Assembly: GCA_964386915.1 (NCBI GenBank)
Contig: CAYLUQ010000003.1
Coordinates: 1-64,000 of the forward strand
Reading direction: 5' to 3'
Length of the DNA stretch: 64,000 nucleotides
Source: JADHMP01 sp964386915
GTDB lineage: Bacteria > Bacteroidota > Bacteroidia > Flavobacteriales > Flavobacteriaceae
Shown here piece after piece: positions 1 to 8,127 of this stretch (positions are counted from its first letter, which is position 1; every line of letters starts with the position of its first letter). The position numbers were made by a program, and so were the translations under genes. The notes below the pieces were generated by a model. It saw nothing but the letters and a program-made list of their open reading frames with translations, ran no database searches and was not told the DNA's origin.

Positions 1-22
1 AGTATGTCGCCGCCTTCTTCGA

Positions 23-54
23 GACCCTCGCTTTTTGCGGGGGTCTTTTTTTTT
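23..54 (+). terminator. Intrinsic terminator of a gene upstream of the window
   Basis: A 9-bp stem (23-31 with 37-45, one T-G wobble) closes a five-T loop and is followed at once by nine T residues (46-54). This is a textbook rho-independent terminator for rightward transcription. The T tract is only on this side, so it does not serve the leftward thioesterase gene that ends at 70. Bases 1-22 are the tail of whatever lies to the left and cannot be assigned. Confidence 0.8.
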
Positions 55-69
55 GGCACTAATTTTTTT

Positions 70-465
70 TTAAGAAAAAAGTTCGGCTACCGAAGCAGGA
101 ATAGGAGTTGGCTTTAAAGTATCAGCATCTAAATAGCACCATTGGGTGCTACAGTTAGCTAATTGGGTTTGTGTTTTTTCCAGATAAATAGTAACAATGC
201 GTTCTGAGAGTACTCCTTTAGTTTGTTTTACAAAGGTTTCAATTAGAAGGGAATCTCCTAATTGAGCGGGATGCTTATAAGTGATTTGATGGCTTCGCAC
301 CACCCAAAGGCCAAAGTTTTGCGTTTGATTTTTTGTGAGGTGTTTCCAATGGGCCAAGGCCGCTTCTTGTACCCACTCTAAATAAACCACATTGTTAACG
401 TGTTGCAGATCATCTAAATGGTCTTGAACAACGGTTTTGTATAGTTTGAAATGATTTTGCTTCAT
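70..465 (-). CDS. Acyl-CoA thioesterase, 4HBT/YbgC-like hotdog family
   Basis: A single hotdog-fold thioesterase of 131 residues, the usual size. Residues 16-31 carry the family motif ending HVNNVVYLEW, with Asp18 in the place of the catalytic acid of 4HBT enzymes, followed by the long helix. It probably hydrolyses a small acyl-CoA thioester in the cytoplasm; the substrate cannot be read from sequence. Its start overlaps the stop of the upstream glutaminyl cyclotransferase gene by 4 bases (ATGA), so the two are translationally coupled in one leftward operon. Confidence 0.85.
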   Translation of the reverse strand: MKQNHFKLYKTVVQDHLDDLQHVNNVVYLEWVQEAALAHWKHLTKNQTQNFGLWVVRSHQITYKHPAQLGDSLLIETFVKQTKGVLSERIVTIYLEKTQTQLANCSTQWCYLDADTLKPTPIPASVAELFS

Positions 466-1487
466 TCTTTCTCAATCAATTCAACTTCAAAAAGCTTGTC
501 CCAATTTTTACCGGTTACAAAAAAGGTTTTTCGCTCGGAATGATAGGCGATACCATTGAGCACGTTGAGTTCTGGGTGTTGCGTCACTTTTTTAATTAAG
601 CCACTAAAGTCTATAACTCCTTCTACACGCCCCCATTGGGGATCGATGATGATTGCCACTTGTTTGTCAAATTGATAGGTATTAGCATAAATTTTTCCAT
701 TAACCCATTCTAACTCGTTAAGTTTGTTTAAAGCAGAACGGTGAGTCATAACTTCAATAAAGCTAAGTTCTTTTCCAGTTTGAGGATCGAGCTTCCAAAT
801 CCGATTGGTTCCATCTGATTTATACAAATAATTGCCGTCATTGCAGAGTCCCCAACCTTCCACACTTTTTTGAAAATCAAATGCACGCTCCAGAGTCAAA
901 GTTGCTTGGTCATAAACAAATCCTTTTTTTGCTTGCCAAGTGAGTTGATAGACCTTATCTGCTAAAAGCGTGAGCCCTTCACCAAAATAGTTGTCGTCTA
1001 GAGCCTTTGTTTCCAAGGGAACACCGTCAGTAAATAATATTTTTCTAAGCGTTGACTTTCCTTTTAATCCGGTACTTTCAAAAAGGGTATCTCCTTTAAA
1101 TTCTAAACCTTGTGTATAGGCTTTTTGATCGTGCGGATAAGTGTTTAATATTTTATATGAATAAAGCTTGGGAGGTTGGTCGGCAACTAAAGTAATTTTT
1201 TTTCGCAAGGTGTCTACCCCCTTTTCGTGTTGCACTACTGCACTGAGTTCATGGGTGCCCAAAGGCTGTTTTTCTATTGGAAAAGGCATCGCTATTGTTT
1301 GCTTATCCCAAAGCCAAACGATTTGAGATTGGTAGTTTTCGTTCTTAGTTTTTAGTTCAGCTTGTAGGGTGTCTCCATAGCGCAGGTCTTTGTTGGTGGT
1401 TTTAATTCGAAATGAAGTTGACGCACTATCATTAAAACCACATTTTAGGAATAGTAGGGCTGTTAGTGACAAGAACAGGGATTTCAT
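462..1487 (-). CDS. Glutaminyl-peptide cyclotransferase, plant-type (Glu_cyclase_2), lipoprotein
   Basis: A 341-residue protein with an N-terminal signal and a likely lipidated Cys16 (LFLKC, a loose Bacteroidota lipobox). Residues about 20-105 form a beta-rich extension. The rest is the five-bladed propeller of plant-type glutaminyl cyclases, which convert N-terminal Gln to pyroglutamate: note YPHDQKAYTQGLEF near 120 and the EGLTLL and EGWGLCNDG repeats. It probably acts in the periplasm on exported proteins whose mature N-terminus is Gln. It is the first gene of a two-gene operon with the thioesterase and is divergent from the SRP RNA. Confidence 0.85.
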   Translation of the reverse strand: MKSLFLSLTALLFLKCGFNDSASTSFRIKTTNKDLRYGDTLQAELKTKNENYQSQIVWLWDKQTIAMPFPIEKQPLGTHELSAVVQHEKGVDTLRKKITLVADQPPKLYSYKILNTYPHDQKAYTQGLEFKGDTLFESTGLKGKSTLRKILFTDGVPLETKALDDNYFGEGLTLLADKVYQLTWQAKKGFVYDQATLTLERAFDFQKSVEGWGLCNDGNYLYKSDGTNRIWKLDPQTGKELSFIEVMTHRSALNKLNELEWVNGKIYANTYQFDKQVAIIIDPQWGRVEGVIDFSGLIKKVTQHPELNVLNGIAYHSERKTFFVTGKNWDKLFEVELIEKE

Positions 1488-1524
1488 ATATTATTTTTGC
1501 TTTAAAATTAAGGAAATAAAATCA

Positions 1525-1553
1525 TTGAGAAAATTAGGGAACTGCTATCTTTG
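1525..1553 (+). promoter_or_regulatory. Bacteroidota-type promoter of the SRP RNA
   Basis: A TTG (-33 region, 1525-1527) is followed after 18 bases by TATCTTTG (1546-1553), an exact match to the Bacteroidota -7 consensus TAnnTTTG. The first base of the SRP RNA at 1558 lies 5 bases further on, where initiation is expected. This is the best anchored promoter in the window. Confidence 0.8.
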
Positions 1554-1557
1554 CATC

Positions 1558-1653
1558 GGGCAAGTTCTGCACAACCAGCTCCTGCCGAATCCCCCAGGGC
1601 GGGAACGCAGCAAGGGTAGGCGGTCGTAGCGGTGTGATGTAGGTCGCTTGCCC
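1558..1653 (+). ncRNA. ffs: Signal recognition particle RNA, small bacterial type (4.5S)
   Basis: About 96 nt that fold into the single long SRP hairpin. The terminal helix GGGCAAG (1558-1564) pairs with CTTGCCC (1647-1653), and the conserved domain IV apex around 1604-1620 contains CAGGGCGGGAACGCAGCAAGGG, whose GGAA-type tetraloop and asymmetric loop bind Ffh. It recruits ribosomes making membrane proteins to FtsY. Eight T residues directly after the closing helix (1655-1662) make the end of the molecule a terminator. Reading frames overlapping this segment are spurious. Confidence 0.95.
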
Positions 1654-1668
1654 ATTTTTTTTAAAACT

Positions 1669-2475
1669 ATGGCAAAAGTTGTGATCGTTACCGGTGCGTC
1701 TTCTGGCTTGGGAAAAGCCACCGCCGACCTTTTAGCTCAAAAAGGATACCGTGTTTATGGTACTTGCCGAAATCCAAAAAAATATGATTCCCCTGAAGGC
1801 TATGACCTATTGCCTTTAGATTTAAACAAAACCACTTCTATTCAAAATCTAGTTACACAAGTCATCGCTAATGAAAACCGAATTGATGCCTTAATTAACA
1901 ATGCAGGTGCGGGTATTATTGGTCCAATGGAAGAATTAGACCCTAAGGCCTTACGAGATAATTTTGAAACCAATTGTCATGGGCCGCTTCAACTCATCCA
2001 AAGTGTGTTGCCTTATATGCGCATTCAAAAAGAAGGTTTTATTGTCAATATTACCTCGATTGGCTGTGCCATGGGGCTTCCTTTTAGAGGAGCTTATTCG
2101 GCTTCAAAAGGGGCTTTGTCTTTGTTAACAGAGAGCTTACGAATGGAACTCAAAACCTTTGGCGTTAAAATATGCACAGTAGCTCCAGGTGATTTTGTGT
2201 CTGATATAGCCTCCAGACGCTACTATGCACCCCAAAAGGAGCAATCACCCTATAGTGCACTTTACAAACAAAACTTGGCCACCATAGATCAACATGTTGA
2301 TACGGGTATTGCCCCCGAGCTGATTGCCCAAAAAATAGCCTCCATTCTGACTCAAAAAAAACCAAAAGTACACTATAGAGTAGGGGCACCTTTGCAGAAA
2401 TTTTCTGTAGTTTTAAAGGGAATTTTACCCAGTCGATTATTTGAAAAATTATTAATGCGTTTCTATCATATTTAA
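1669..2475 (+). CDS. Short-chain dehydrogenase/reductase (classical SDR)
   Basis: 268 residues from the ATG at 1669. An in-frame ATG at 1648 lies inside the SRP RNA and is rejected. Classical SDR features are TGASSGLG (8-15) for NAD(P) binding, NNAG (77-80), Ser130, and the catalytic Tyr143-x3-Lys147. The C-terminal 60 residues are specific to a subgroup annotated as SDR family oxidoreductases; the substrate is unknown. The coding start is only 15 bases after the SRP RNA and 6 bases after its T tract, so its transcription depends on readthrough or an unseen promoter. The transaldolase gene follows after 9 bases. Confidence 0.85.
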   Translation: MAKVVIVTGASSGLGKATADLLAQKGYRVYGTCRNPKKYDSPEGYDLLPLDLNKTTSIQNLVTQVIANENRIDALINNAGAGIIGPMEELDPKALRDNFETNCHGPLQLIQSVLPYMRIQKEGFIVNITSIGCAMGLPFRGAYSASKGALSLLTESLRMELKTFGVKICTVAPGDFVSDIASRRYYAPQKEQSPYSALYKQNLATIDQHVDTGIAPELIAQKIASILTQKKPKVHYRVGAPLQKFSVVLKGILPSRLFEKLLMRFYHI

Positions 2476-2484
2476 ATCCATCTT

Positions 2485-3138
2485 ATGAAGTTTTTTATTG
2501 ACACTGCCAATCTAGATCAAATTAAAGAAGCCCAAGCCTTAGGTGTTTTGGATGGGGTAACCACCAATCCCTCTCTAATGGCCAAAGAAGGCATTACGGG
2601 AGAAGCCAACATCAAAGCCCACTACCTAGCCATTTGCGAAGCTGTAGAGGGGGATGTATCTGCCGAAGTTATTGCTGTTGATTTTGAGGGTATGGTGAAA
2701 GAAGGGGAAGCCTTAGCGGCCCTGCATCCTCAAATTGTTGTAAAAATTCCAATGATAGAAGCGGGCGTAAAGGCCTTGCGTTATTTTTCTGATAAGGGCA
2801 TTAAAACCAATTGCACCCTAGTATTTTCTGCCGGACAAGCTCTCTTAGCGGCTAAAGCCGGAGCTACCTATGTATCTCCCTTTATCGGCCGTTTAGATGA
2901 TATTTCAACAGACGGCATGAACCTGATTGCCGAGATTAGAGAGATTTATGATAATTATGCCTATCCCACCGAAATTTTAGCTGCTTCTGTACGCCACACT
3001 ATGCATATCATTCATTGTGCTAAAGTAGGCTCCGATGTGATGACAGGACCGTTATCAGCTATTAAAGGCCTCCTTAATCATCCACTTACAGACAAAGGTT
3101 TGGCTCAATTCTTAGCCGATCATCAAAAAGGAAATTAA
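2485..3138 (+). CDS. tal: Transaldolase, TalC/MipB (fructose-6-phosphate aldolase-like) subfamily
   Basis: A 217-residue single TIM barrel of the small TalC type. Asp6 (FIDTAN), the DGVTTNPS loop (23-30) and the Schiff-base Lys87 (VVKIPM) are present. SPFIGRLDD resembles Bacillus TalC more than E. coli FSA, so transaldolase (transfer of dihydroxyacetone between sedoheptulose-7-P and glyceraldehyde-3-P, non-oxidative pentose phosphate pathway) is preferred over free-DHA aldolase. It lies 9 bases after the SDR gene and is probably co-transcribed. Confidence 0.85.
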   Translation: MKFFIDTANLDQIKEAQALGVLDGVTTNPSLMAKEGITGEANIKAHYLAICEAVEGDVSAEVIAVDFEGMVKEGEALAALHPQIVVKIPMIEAGVKALRYFSDKGIKTNCTLVFSAGQALLAAKAGATYVSPFIGRLDDISTDGMNLIAEIREIYDNYAYPTEILAASVRHTMHIIHCAKVGSDVMTGPLSAIKGLLNHPLTDKGLAQFLADHQKGN

Positions 3139-3140
3139 CG

Positions 3141-4526
3141 CTACTTTAATAATAGATCAAACTCTGGATCTAAAAAGTTGCCAAAGCCTTCTTTAATAAT
3201 ACCATTTGGATTGAGCACAATGGCCTTATTAAGCAGCGTGATCATCCAAACTTGTGAGGCGGTTTCATAGTTGAGCATGGCAAACTGATCATCTGGGGCT
3301 ATGGCCATGAGTTCTTGTACTTGACCAACAACTTCGTTAAAGGGCTGTAAACAAATGCCTATAAAACGATACTTTTTATAGGTGTCTTGCAAGACCGCCA
3401 ATTTCTTTAGGGTGCTTTTATAGTGATTCATTTTGTTTTGTGACCAAAAATAGACTACCGTGGGGCGATCGTCCCAAATGGCATCACTTGAAAGGGTTTC
3501 TCCCTTTCGGTTTTGAAGTTCTATGGCTGCAATTTTTTTGCCTTTTTGCATTTGTGTAATATCGTTGTGAAAAGTCAAAACCTCTGAAAAATAGTCTGGC
3601 GAACTATTAACTGTGGCATAATATTGCAAAAACAAATCGTGTTCTTCGTGATTTTCAAAACGCAGCAATTCTTCATAGGCAATGGCTCGCGCTAAATTGT
3701 TGCGCAATAGACTTCCACCAATGTGTTCGTCAATTACTTCTAAACGCTTGATGTTGTAGGCTGTTGAAGATTCTTTTTGTTGCATATAGTTTTGCCCTGG
3801 AGTTAAGGCCTCGTTATTGATATAATTGAGTAGATAATTCACATAGGGATCAAAAAAAGCTAGATCAGTATCGCTTAGGTTTAAATAGCGTCTAAAATCA
3901 AAAAAAATAGTGCGTTCTTCGGCTGACCACTGGGCACCTCTAAAGAGCGCATAGCGTTCTCTAATGCTAGCATAGGAATAGATATAGGCTGCTTGGGTAA
4001 TTTTTTGCGCAATGGGTGATAGGGTGTTCAATGAATCCATTTTGATCCATTGCCTTTTCTTTTCTAAAAGAAGGGAATCAATAAGCCGATTGAAAGCTTG
4101 GCTAGAAAGCGAATATTTAGAAGATAAAAATCTATTTTCACGTTCTTGATTTAATTGTAATTCCATTAAGAAATTATTTTTGGTAGCGCCTCTTCCTGAA
4201 TAGACTAAGGAAGCCGTCATTTCAATGGCATTAAACCGTGCCCAAAGACTGTCTCCGGCTTCTAAAAGCACATTTTGAAATTCGGGTAGGTGTTCCAATT
4301 TATAAACTCCGGGTTGCAGGGAGTCAAATTCCTTTTGAAAGCGCCGATCAGCATCCAAAAAAAGAGTGTCCGAAAAGATATTGTTACCTTGATATAGGGT
4401 TAAAAAATTAGAAGTAGGCTGAATGACCTGCCCTCCAAAAAACACCGCTTTTTTGTTCTTTTTCACCGCTGGACTACAACTCACCAGAGTCAAGACCATT
4501 AGCAACATGCAAACCACTATTCTCAT
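3141..4526 (-). CDS. Lipoprotein with TlpA/thioredoxin-like domain lacking the CxxC pair
   Basis: 461 residues with a lipoprotein signal (LVSC, Cys17). Residues about 30-110 resemble the DUF4369-type beta domain that precedes thioredoxin folds in many Bacteroidota lipoproteins, and 110-335 are helical. The last 125 residues look like a TlpA/AhpC domain (VVYFW at 357-361). Where redox members have WCxxC the sequence is WSQNKMN, with no cysteine, so thiol-disulfide exchange through the usual pair is impossible. A binding or scaffolding role at the membrane is likely; the exact function is unknown. It is convergent with the transaldolase gene, 2 bases apart. Confidence 0.65.
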   Translation of the reverse strand: MRIVVCMLLMVLTLVSCSPAVKKNKKAVFFGGQVIQPTSNFLTLYQGNNIFSDTLFLDADRRFQKEFDSLQPGVYKLEHLPEFQNVLLEAGDSLWARFNAIEMTASLVYSGRGATKNNFLMELQLNQERENRFLSSKYSLSSQAFNRLIDSLLLEKKRQWIKMDSLNTLSPIAQKITQAAYIYSYASIRERYALFRGAQWSAEERTIFFDFRRYLNLSDTDLAFFDPYVNYLLNYINNEALTPGQNYMQQKESSTAYNIKRLEVIDEHIGGSLLRNNLARAIAYEELLRFENHEEHDLFLQYYATVNSSPDYFSEVLTFHNDITQMQKGKKIAAIELQNRKGETLSSDAIWDDRPTVVYFWSQNKMNHYKSTLKKLAVLQDTYKKYRFIGICLQPFNEVVGQVQELMAIAPDDQFAMLNYETASQVWMITLLNKAIVLNPNGIIKEGFGNFLDPEFDLLLK

Positions 4527-4604
4527 AGTTCAAAAATAGTAGAATTTCACTTTTAGTCGGCATAAGTTCTTCTTAAAAAAAGGCCGCCTCTTTTTTGAAT
4601 TACT

Positions 4605-4612
4605 TAAGTTTG
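4605..4612 (+). promoter_or_regulatory. -7 promoter box (TAAGTTTG) of the ABC-F gene
   Basis: An exact TAnnTTTG box 19 bases before the start codon at 4632. No good TTG is seen at the -33 position, so this rests on the -7 element and its placement. Confidence 0.45.
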
Positions 4613-4631
4613 CAACTCCAAAAAAGAAGTT

Positions 4632-6257
4632 ATGTTATCAGTATCGAATCTTTCGGTTCAGTTTGGAAAACGCATTTTGTTTGATGAAGTGAACGTTAGC
4701 TTTACCAAAGGCAATTGCTATGGCATTATTGGGGCTAATGGTGCAGGAAAATCTACTTTTCTAAAAATTTTAGCCGGAAAACTAGAACCTAACTCTGGGC
4801 ATGTGTCTTTAGAAACCGGAAAACGAATGTCGGTTTTAGAGCAAAATCACAATGCCTTTGACGCCTATTCTGTGTTAGAAACCGTGTTGCGCGGCAATCA
4901 AAAACTTTTTGCCATTAAAGAAGAAATGGAAAGCCTTTATGCCAAGCCCGATTTTTCTGATGCCGATGGTGAACGTGTTGGTGTTTTGCAAGTGCAATAT
5001 GAAGAAATGGATGGGTGGAATGCCGAAAGTGAAGCTGCTAGCTTGTTGTCTAATTTGGATATAGGAGAAGACTTACACTATAAAACTATGAGTGATTTGG
5101 ACGGGAAACAAAAGGTGCGTGTGTTACTCGCACAAGCCCTCTTTGGTAGACCCGATGTGCTCATTATGGACGAGCCTACCAATGACCTAGACTATGAAAC
5201 CATAGTGTGGCTAGAACAGTTTTTAGCCAATTATGACAATACGGTAATTGTTGTTTCACACGACCGCCACTTTTTGGACAGTGTTTGTACGCATATATCC
5301 GATATTGACTTTGGCAAAATAACCCACTATTCAGGTAATTATACGTTTTGGTATCAATCTAGCCAATTAGCAGCTAGACAGCGCGCTCAACAAAACAAAA
5401 AAGCCGAAGAAAAAAAGAAAGAATTGCAAGAATTTATTGCCCGCTTTTCTGCAAATGTGGCCAAATCAAAACAGGCAACTTCTCGCAAGAAAATGATTGA
5501 CAAACTCAATATTGAAGATATTAAACCTTCCAGCAGACGCTATCCGGCCCTTATCTTTGATCAAGAACGGGAGGCAGGCGATCAAATTTTGAATATTGAA
5601 AATTTGAGTTATAGTCTTGATGGCAGTACGCTTTTTTCAAATATTAATCTCAACCTTAGCAAGGGCGATAAACTAATTGTTCACTCCAAAGACAGCCGTG
5701 CTGTGACGGCTTTTTATGATATTTTAAACGAAAAGATCACCCCTGCTTCAGGAAAAGTAGAATGGGGCGTGACCACTACCCATGCCTATTTGCCCGTTGA
5801 TCATGATGCCTATTTTGAAAGTGCTCTTTCCTTGGTCGATTGGTTGCGCCAATATGCCAAAACCGAAGAAGAACGAGAAGAAGTTTTTATTCGTGGATTT
5901 TTAGGTAAAATGTTGTTTAGTGGAGAGGAAGCCCTCAAAAAGTGTAATGTGCTTTCAGGGGGTGAAAAAGTGCGTTGTATGTTGTCTAAAATGATGATGG
6001 AACGTGCCAATGTGCTGCTTTTTGATGAGCCAACCAATCACTTAGACTTAGAATCCATCACGGGTCTCAACAACGCCTTGAATAACTATAAAGGCACCTT
6101 GCTGTGCAGCACCAGTGATCATGCTTTTTCACAATCGTTGGGAACTCGCATTTTAGAACTCACTCCACAGGGGGGAATAGACCGCCTGATGACCTTTGAT
6201 GATTATATGAGTGACGTTTCTATTAAGGAACTGCGCGCTAAGATGTATGCTGTTTAA
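4632..6257 (+). CDS. ABC-F ATPase, YbiT-like, with degenerate second nucleotide-binding domain
   Basis: 541 residues; soluble two-domain ABC-F protein without membrane segments, the class that acts on ribosomes. It aligns along its length with E. coli YbiT. NBD1 has Walker A GANGAGKST (34-42) and Walker B LIMDEPTNDLD (about 176-186), with the usual degenerate signature of this group. The linker at about 255-300 is lysine-rich (FSANVAKSKQATSRKK). NBD2 keeps LSGGEK (about 440) and FDEPTNHLD but has HSKDSRAVTAF where Walker A belongs and Ser instead of the switch His (STSDHAF). The stop overlaps the convergent symporter stop by 4 bases. Confidence 0.85.
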   Translation: MLSVSNLSVQFGKRILFDEVNVSFTKGNCYGIIGANGAGKSTFLKILAGKLEPNSGHVSLETGKRMSVLEQNHNAFDAYSVLETVLRGNQKLFAIKEEMESLYAKPDFSDADGERVGVLQVQYEEMDGWNAESEAASLLSNLDIGEDLHYKTMSDLDGKQKVRVLLAQALFGRPDVLIMDEPTNDLDYETIVWLEQFLANYDNTVIVVSHDRHFLDSVCTHISDIDFGKITHYSGNYTFWYQSSQLAARQRAQQNKKAEEKKKELQEFIARFSANVAKSKQATSRKKMIDKLNIEDIKPSSRRYPALIFDQEREAGDQILNIENLSYSLDGSTLFSNINLNLSKGDKLIVHSKDSRAVTAFYDILNEKITPASGKVEWGVTTTHAYLPVDHDAYFESALSLVDWLRQYAKTEEEREEVFIRGFLGKMLFSGEEALKKCNVLSGGEKVRCMLSKMMMERANVLLFDEPTNHLDLESITGLNNALNNYKGTLLCSTSDHAFSQSLGTRILELTPQGGIDRLMTFDDYMSDVSIKELRAKMYAV

Positions 6258-7849
6258 GTAAAAATAAAGTAGGTGCTAATCACAATCAGTGTGATAATCA
6301 ATCCTACTGGTTTCACATATTGCCAAGGTGTTATGTCTACTTGCTTGGTATACACTTGAACATAAGCTTCTTTTCGCGGCCAAATTTTTCCAATAACGAG
6401 CATTAAAAGCACGTTAAACGAAAAGAGAATGGCCATTACGTGTAAATAGTGAGGATAGGTGCCCCCTTGTGCTATGACATAATCTTTTAAGAAAAATTGA
6501 CTAAAAGTATAGAGAATTGACCCCATTAAAATAGCAATTTTAGCGGCGGATGCTGGCACATATCGAGTTAAATAGCCCACTAGAATGATGGTGAGTATAG
6601 GAATGGAATAGCAGCCGTTAATTTCTTGCAAATAGCCAAACAATCCTTCTGGCGCATTGGCTATGGTAGGGGCAATGAGCATAGAAAATAACGCCAAAAC
6701 AATACCAAAGCGCTTGCCGGAGCGAACTACTTGGCGTTCATCGGCCTCTTTATTGATGTATTGCTTATAGATATCTAAACCAAAAAGGGTTACCGAACTG
6801 TTTAGTGCCGAATTAAACGAACTTAAAATGGCACCAAAAAGAACTGCAGCAAAAAAACCGAGCAGGGCAGGTGGTAGCACCTTATTTACCAAAAGACCAT
6901 AGGATTGGTCTTGTGCTCCGTCCGCCAAACTGTCTCCAAAAACTTGAAAGGCAATAATTCCGGGCAACACCACAATTAGCGGGCCTAAAATTTTGACAAA
7001 GGCGGCTAACAACAAGCCTTTTTGTCCTTCCTTTAAATTTTTGGCGGCAAGGGCCCGTTGAATAATAGCTTGATTGGTGCCCCAATAGAAAAGCTGCACA
7101 AGTATCATTCCCGTGAAGAGTGTGCTAAAGGGAATGGCAGAATTGGGGCCTCCCTTGGCGATAAACTTATCGGGGTTATTGGCATATAAAACTTCTAACC
7201 CCTGTAATATACTCCCTTCTCCCACATAGAGTAAACCAAAAAGAGGCACCATCATACCGCCAATTAATAGTCCCACTGCATTGAGGGTATCTGATACCGC
7301 TACGGCTTTTAACCCACCAAAAATGGCATATATAGAACCGATTAGGCCAATAGACCATACCGTGATATAGAGTGCTGTGGTTTGGTCAACACCCATAAGA
7401 GTTGTTAAATCAAACATGCCGATTAAGGCAATTGCACCTGAATAGAGAACAACAGGTAGAAGCACAACCATATAGCCACTCAGAAAAAGACCAGATGCGA
7501 TTGATTTAGTGGTGGTGTCATATCGACGCTCTAAAAATTGGGGTACAGTTGTAAGGCCTCCTTTTAAATAGCGAGGTAAAAGTACCAATGCGGTTACTAC
7601 CATTGTAATGGCCGCAAGGGTTTCCCAAGCCATGACTAAAATTCCTTCACTAAAAGCAGAGCCATTGAGTCCTACTAATTGTTCTGTAGAAAGATTGGTG
7701 AGCAACAAAGATCCAGCAATGACAACGCCCGTTAGGCTGCGGCCTCCCAAAAAATAACCGTCTTGTGTGTTTTCATTAGTAGATCGAGTGGCAAAATAGG
7801 AAATGATACCTACGAGCGCAGTAAAAAGTATGAAGATCAGAAATTGCAT
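6254..7849 (-). CDS. Sodium:solute symporter (SSS family, SglT-like)
   Basis: 531 residues, almost entirely hydrophobic, with about 14 predicted transmembrane segments. The N-terminus carries the SSS hallmarks YFATRSTNENTQDGYFLGGRS followed by the unwound first-helix region with NLSTEQLVGLNG, characteristic of the SglT (sodium/sugar) branch, and LFYWGTNQAIIQRALAAKN near the middle. It should import a sugar or related organic solute with Na+ through the inner membrane; the substrate is not decidable. It is a single gene, convergent with the ABC-F gene. Confidence 0.85.
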   Translation of the reverse strand: MQFLIFILFTALVGIISYFATRSTNENTQDGYFLGGRSLTGVVIAGSLLLTNLSTEQLVGLNGSAFSEGILVMAWETLAAITMVVTALVLLPRYLKGGLTTVPQFLERRYDTTTKSIASGLFLSGYMVVLLPVVLYSGAIALIGMFDLTTLMGVDQTTALYITVWSIGLIGSIYAIFGGLKAVAVSDTLNAVGLLIGGMMVPLFGLLYVGEGSILQGLEVLYANNPDKFIAKGGPNSAIPFSTLFTGMILVQLFYWGTNQAIIQRALAAKNLKEGQKGLLLAAFVKILGPLIVVLPGIIAFQVFGDSLADGAQDQSYGLLVNKVLPPALLGFFAAVLFGAILSSFNSALNSSVTLFGLDIYKQYINKEADERQVVRSGKRFGIVLALFSMLIAPTIANAPEGLFGYLQEINGCYSIPILTIILVGYLTRYVPASAAKIAILMGSILYTFSQFFLKDYVIAQGGTYPHYLHVMAILFSFNVLLMLVIGKIWPRKEAYVQVYTKQVDITPWQYVKPVGLIITLIVISTYFIFT

Positions 7850-7898
7850 AGAGGAAGTTTAAATGGGTTTCTTTGTTCCTCAAAGTAACTAAAAAATA

Positions 7899-8117
7899 TT
7901 AGAAGTTTAATGCTTTGATAATTTCCTTGGCTTGATCTTCTAAGTTTTTAGGCACAAACAATTCTTGCTGATTTGGAGAAGCTCCAAATCCAGCTAAACG
8001 TGCAGACTCTGCACGGTCTTTAATCAAAGGATATATTTCGTTTTCCTCTAAACGATTAGTGAGCGCTAGAACAGATAAAGAAGAACCAGTATAGACTTTT
8101 ACAAATTTTTGGGGCAT
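7899..8117 (-). CDS. DUF2007 domain protein (putative signal-transducing protein)
   Basis: A 72-residue soluble protein. The segment from VKVYTGSSLSVLALTNRLEE to the end matches the ACT-like DUF2007 fold, a small domain described as a putative prokaryotic signal-transducing protein whose ligand is unknown. It lies 10 bases downstream of the membrane-protein gene starting at 8817 and probably shares its promoter. Confidence 0.7.
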   Translation of the reverse strand: MPQKFVKVYTGSSLSVLALTNRLEENEIYPLIKDRAESARLAGFGASPNQQELFVPKNLEDQAKEIIKALNF

Positions 8118-8127
8118 TGATATGGTT

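Noticed and set aside
1..60. Coding tail of an upstream protein (reading YVAAFFETLAF) at the left edge
   Set aside because: Most of this reading is the terminator hairpin; too little sequence to support any gene.
1390..1629. 79-codon rightward frame across the glutaminyl cyclotransferase gene and SRP RNA
   Set aside because: It lies on the opposite strand of one real gene and inside a structural RNA, and its product has no recognisable features.
1648..1668. Upstream ATG for the SDR protein
   Set aside because: It lies in the 3' helix of the SRP RNA and adds residues before the normal SDR N-terminus.
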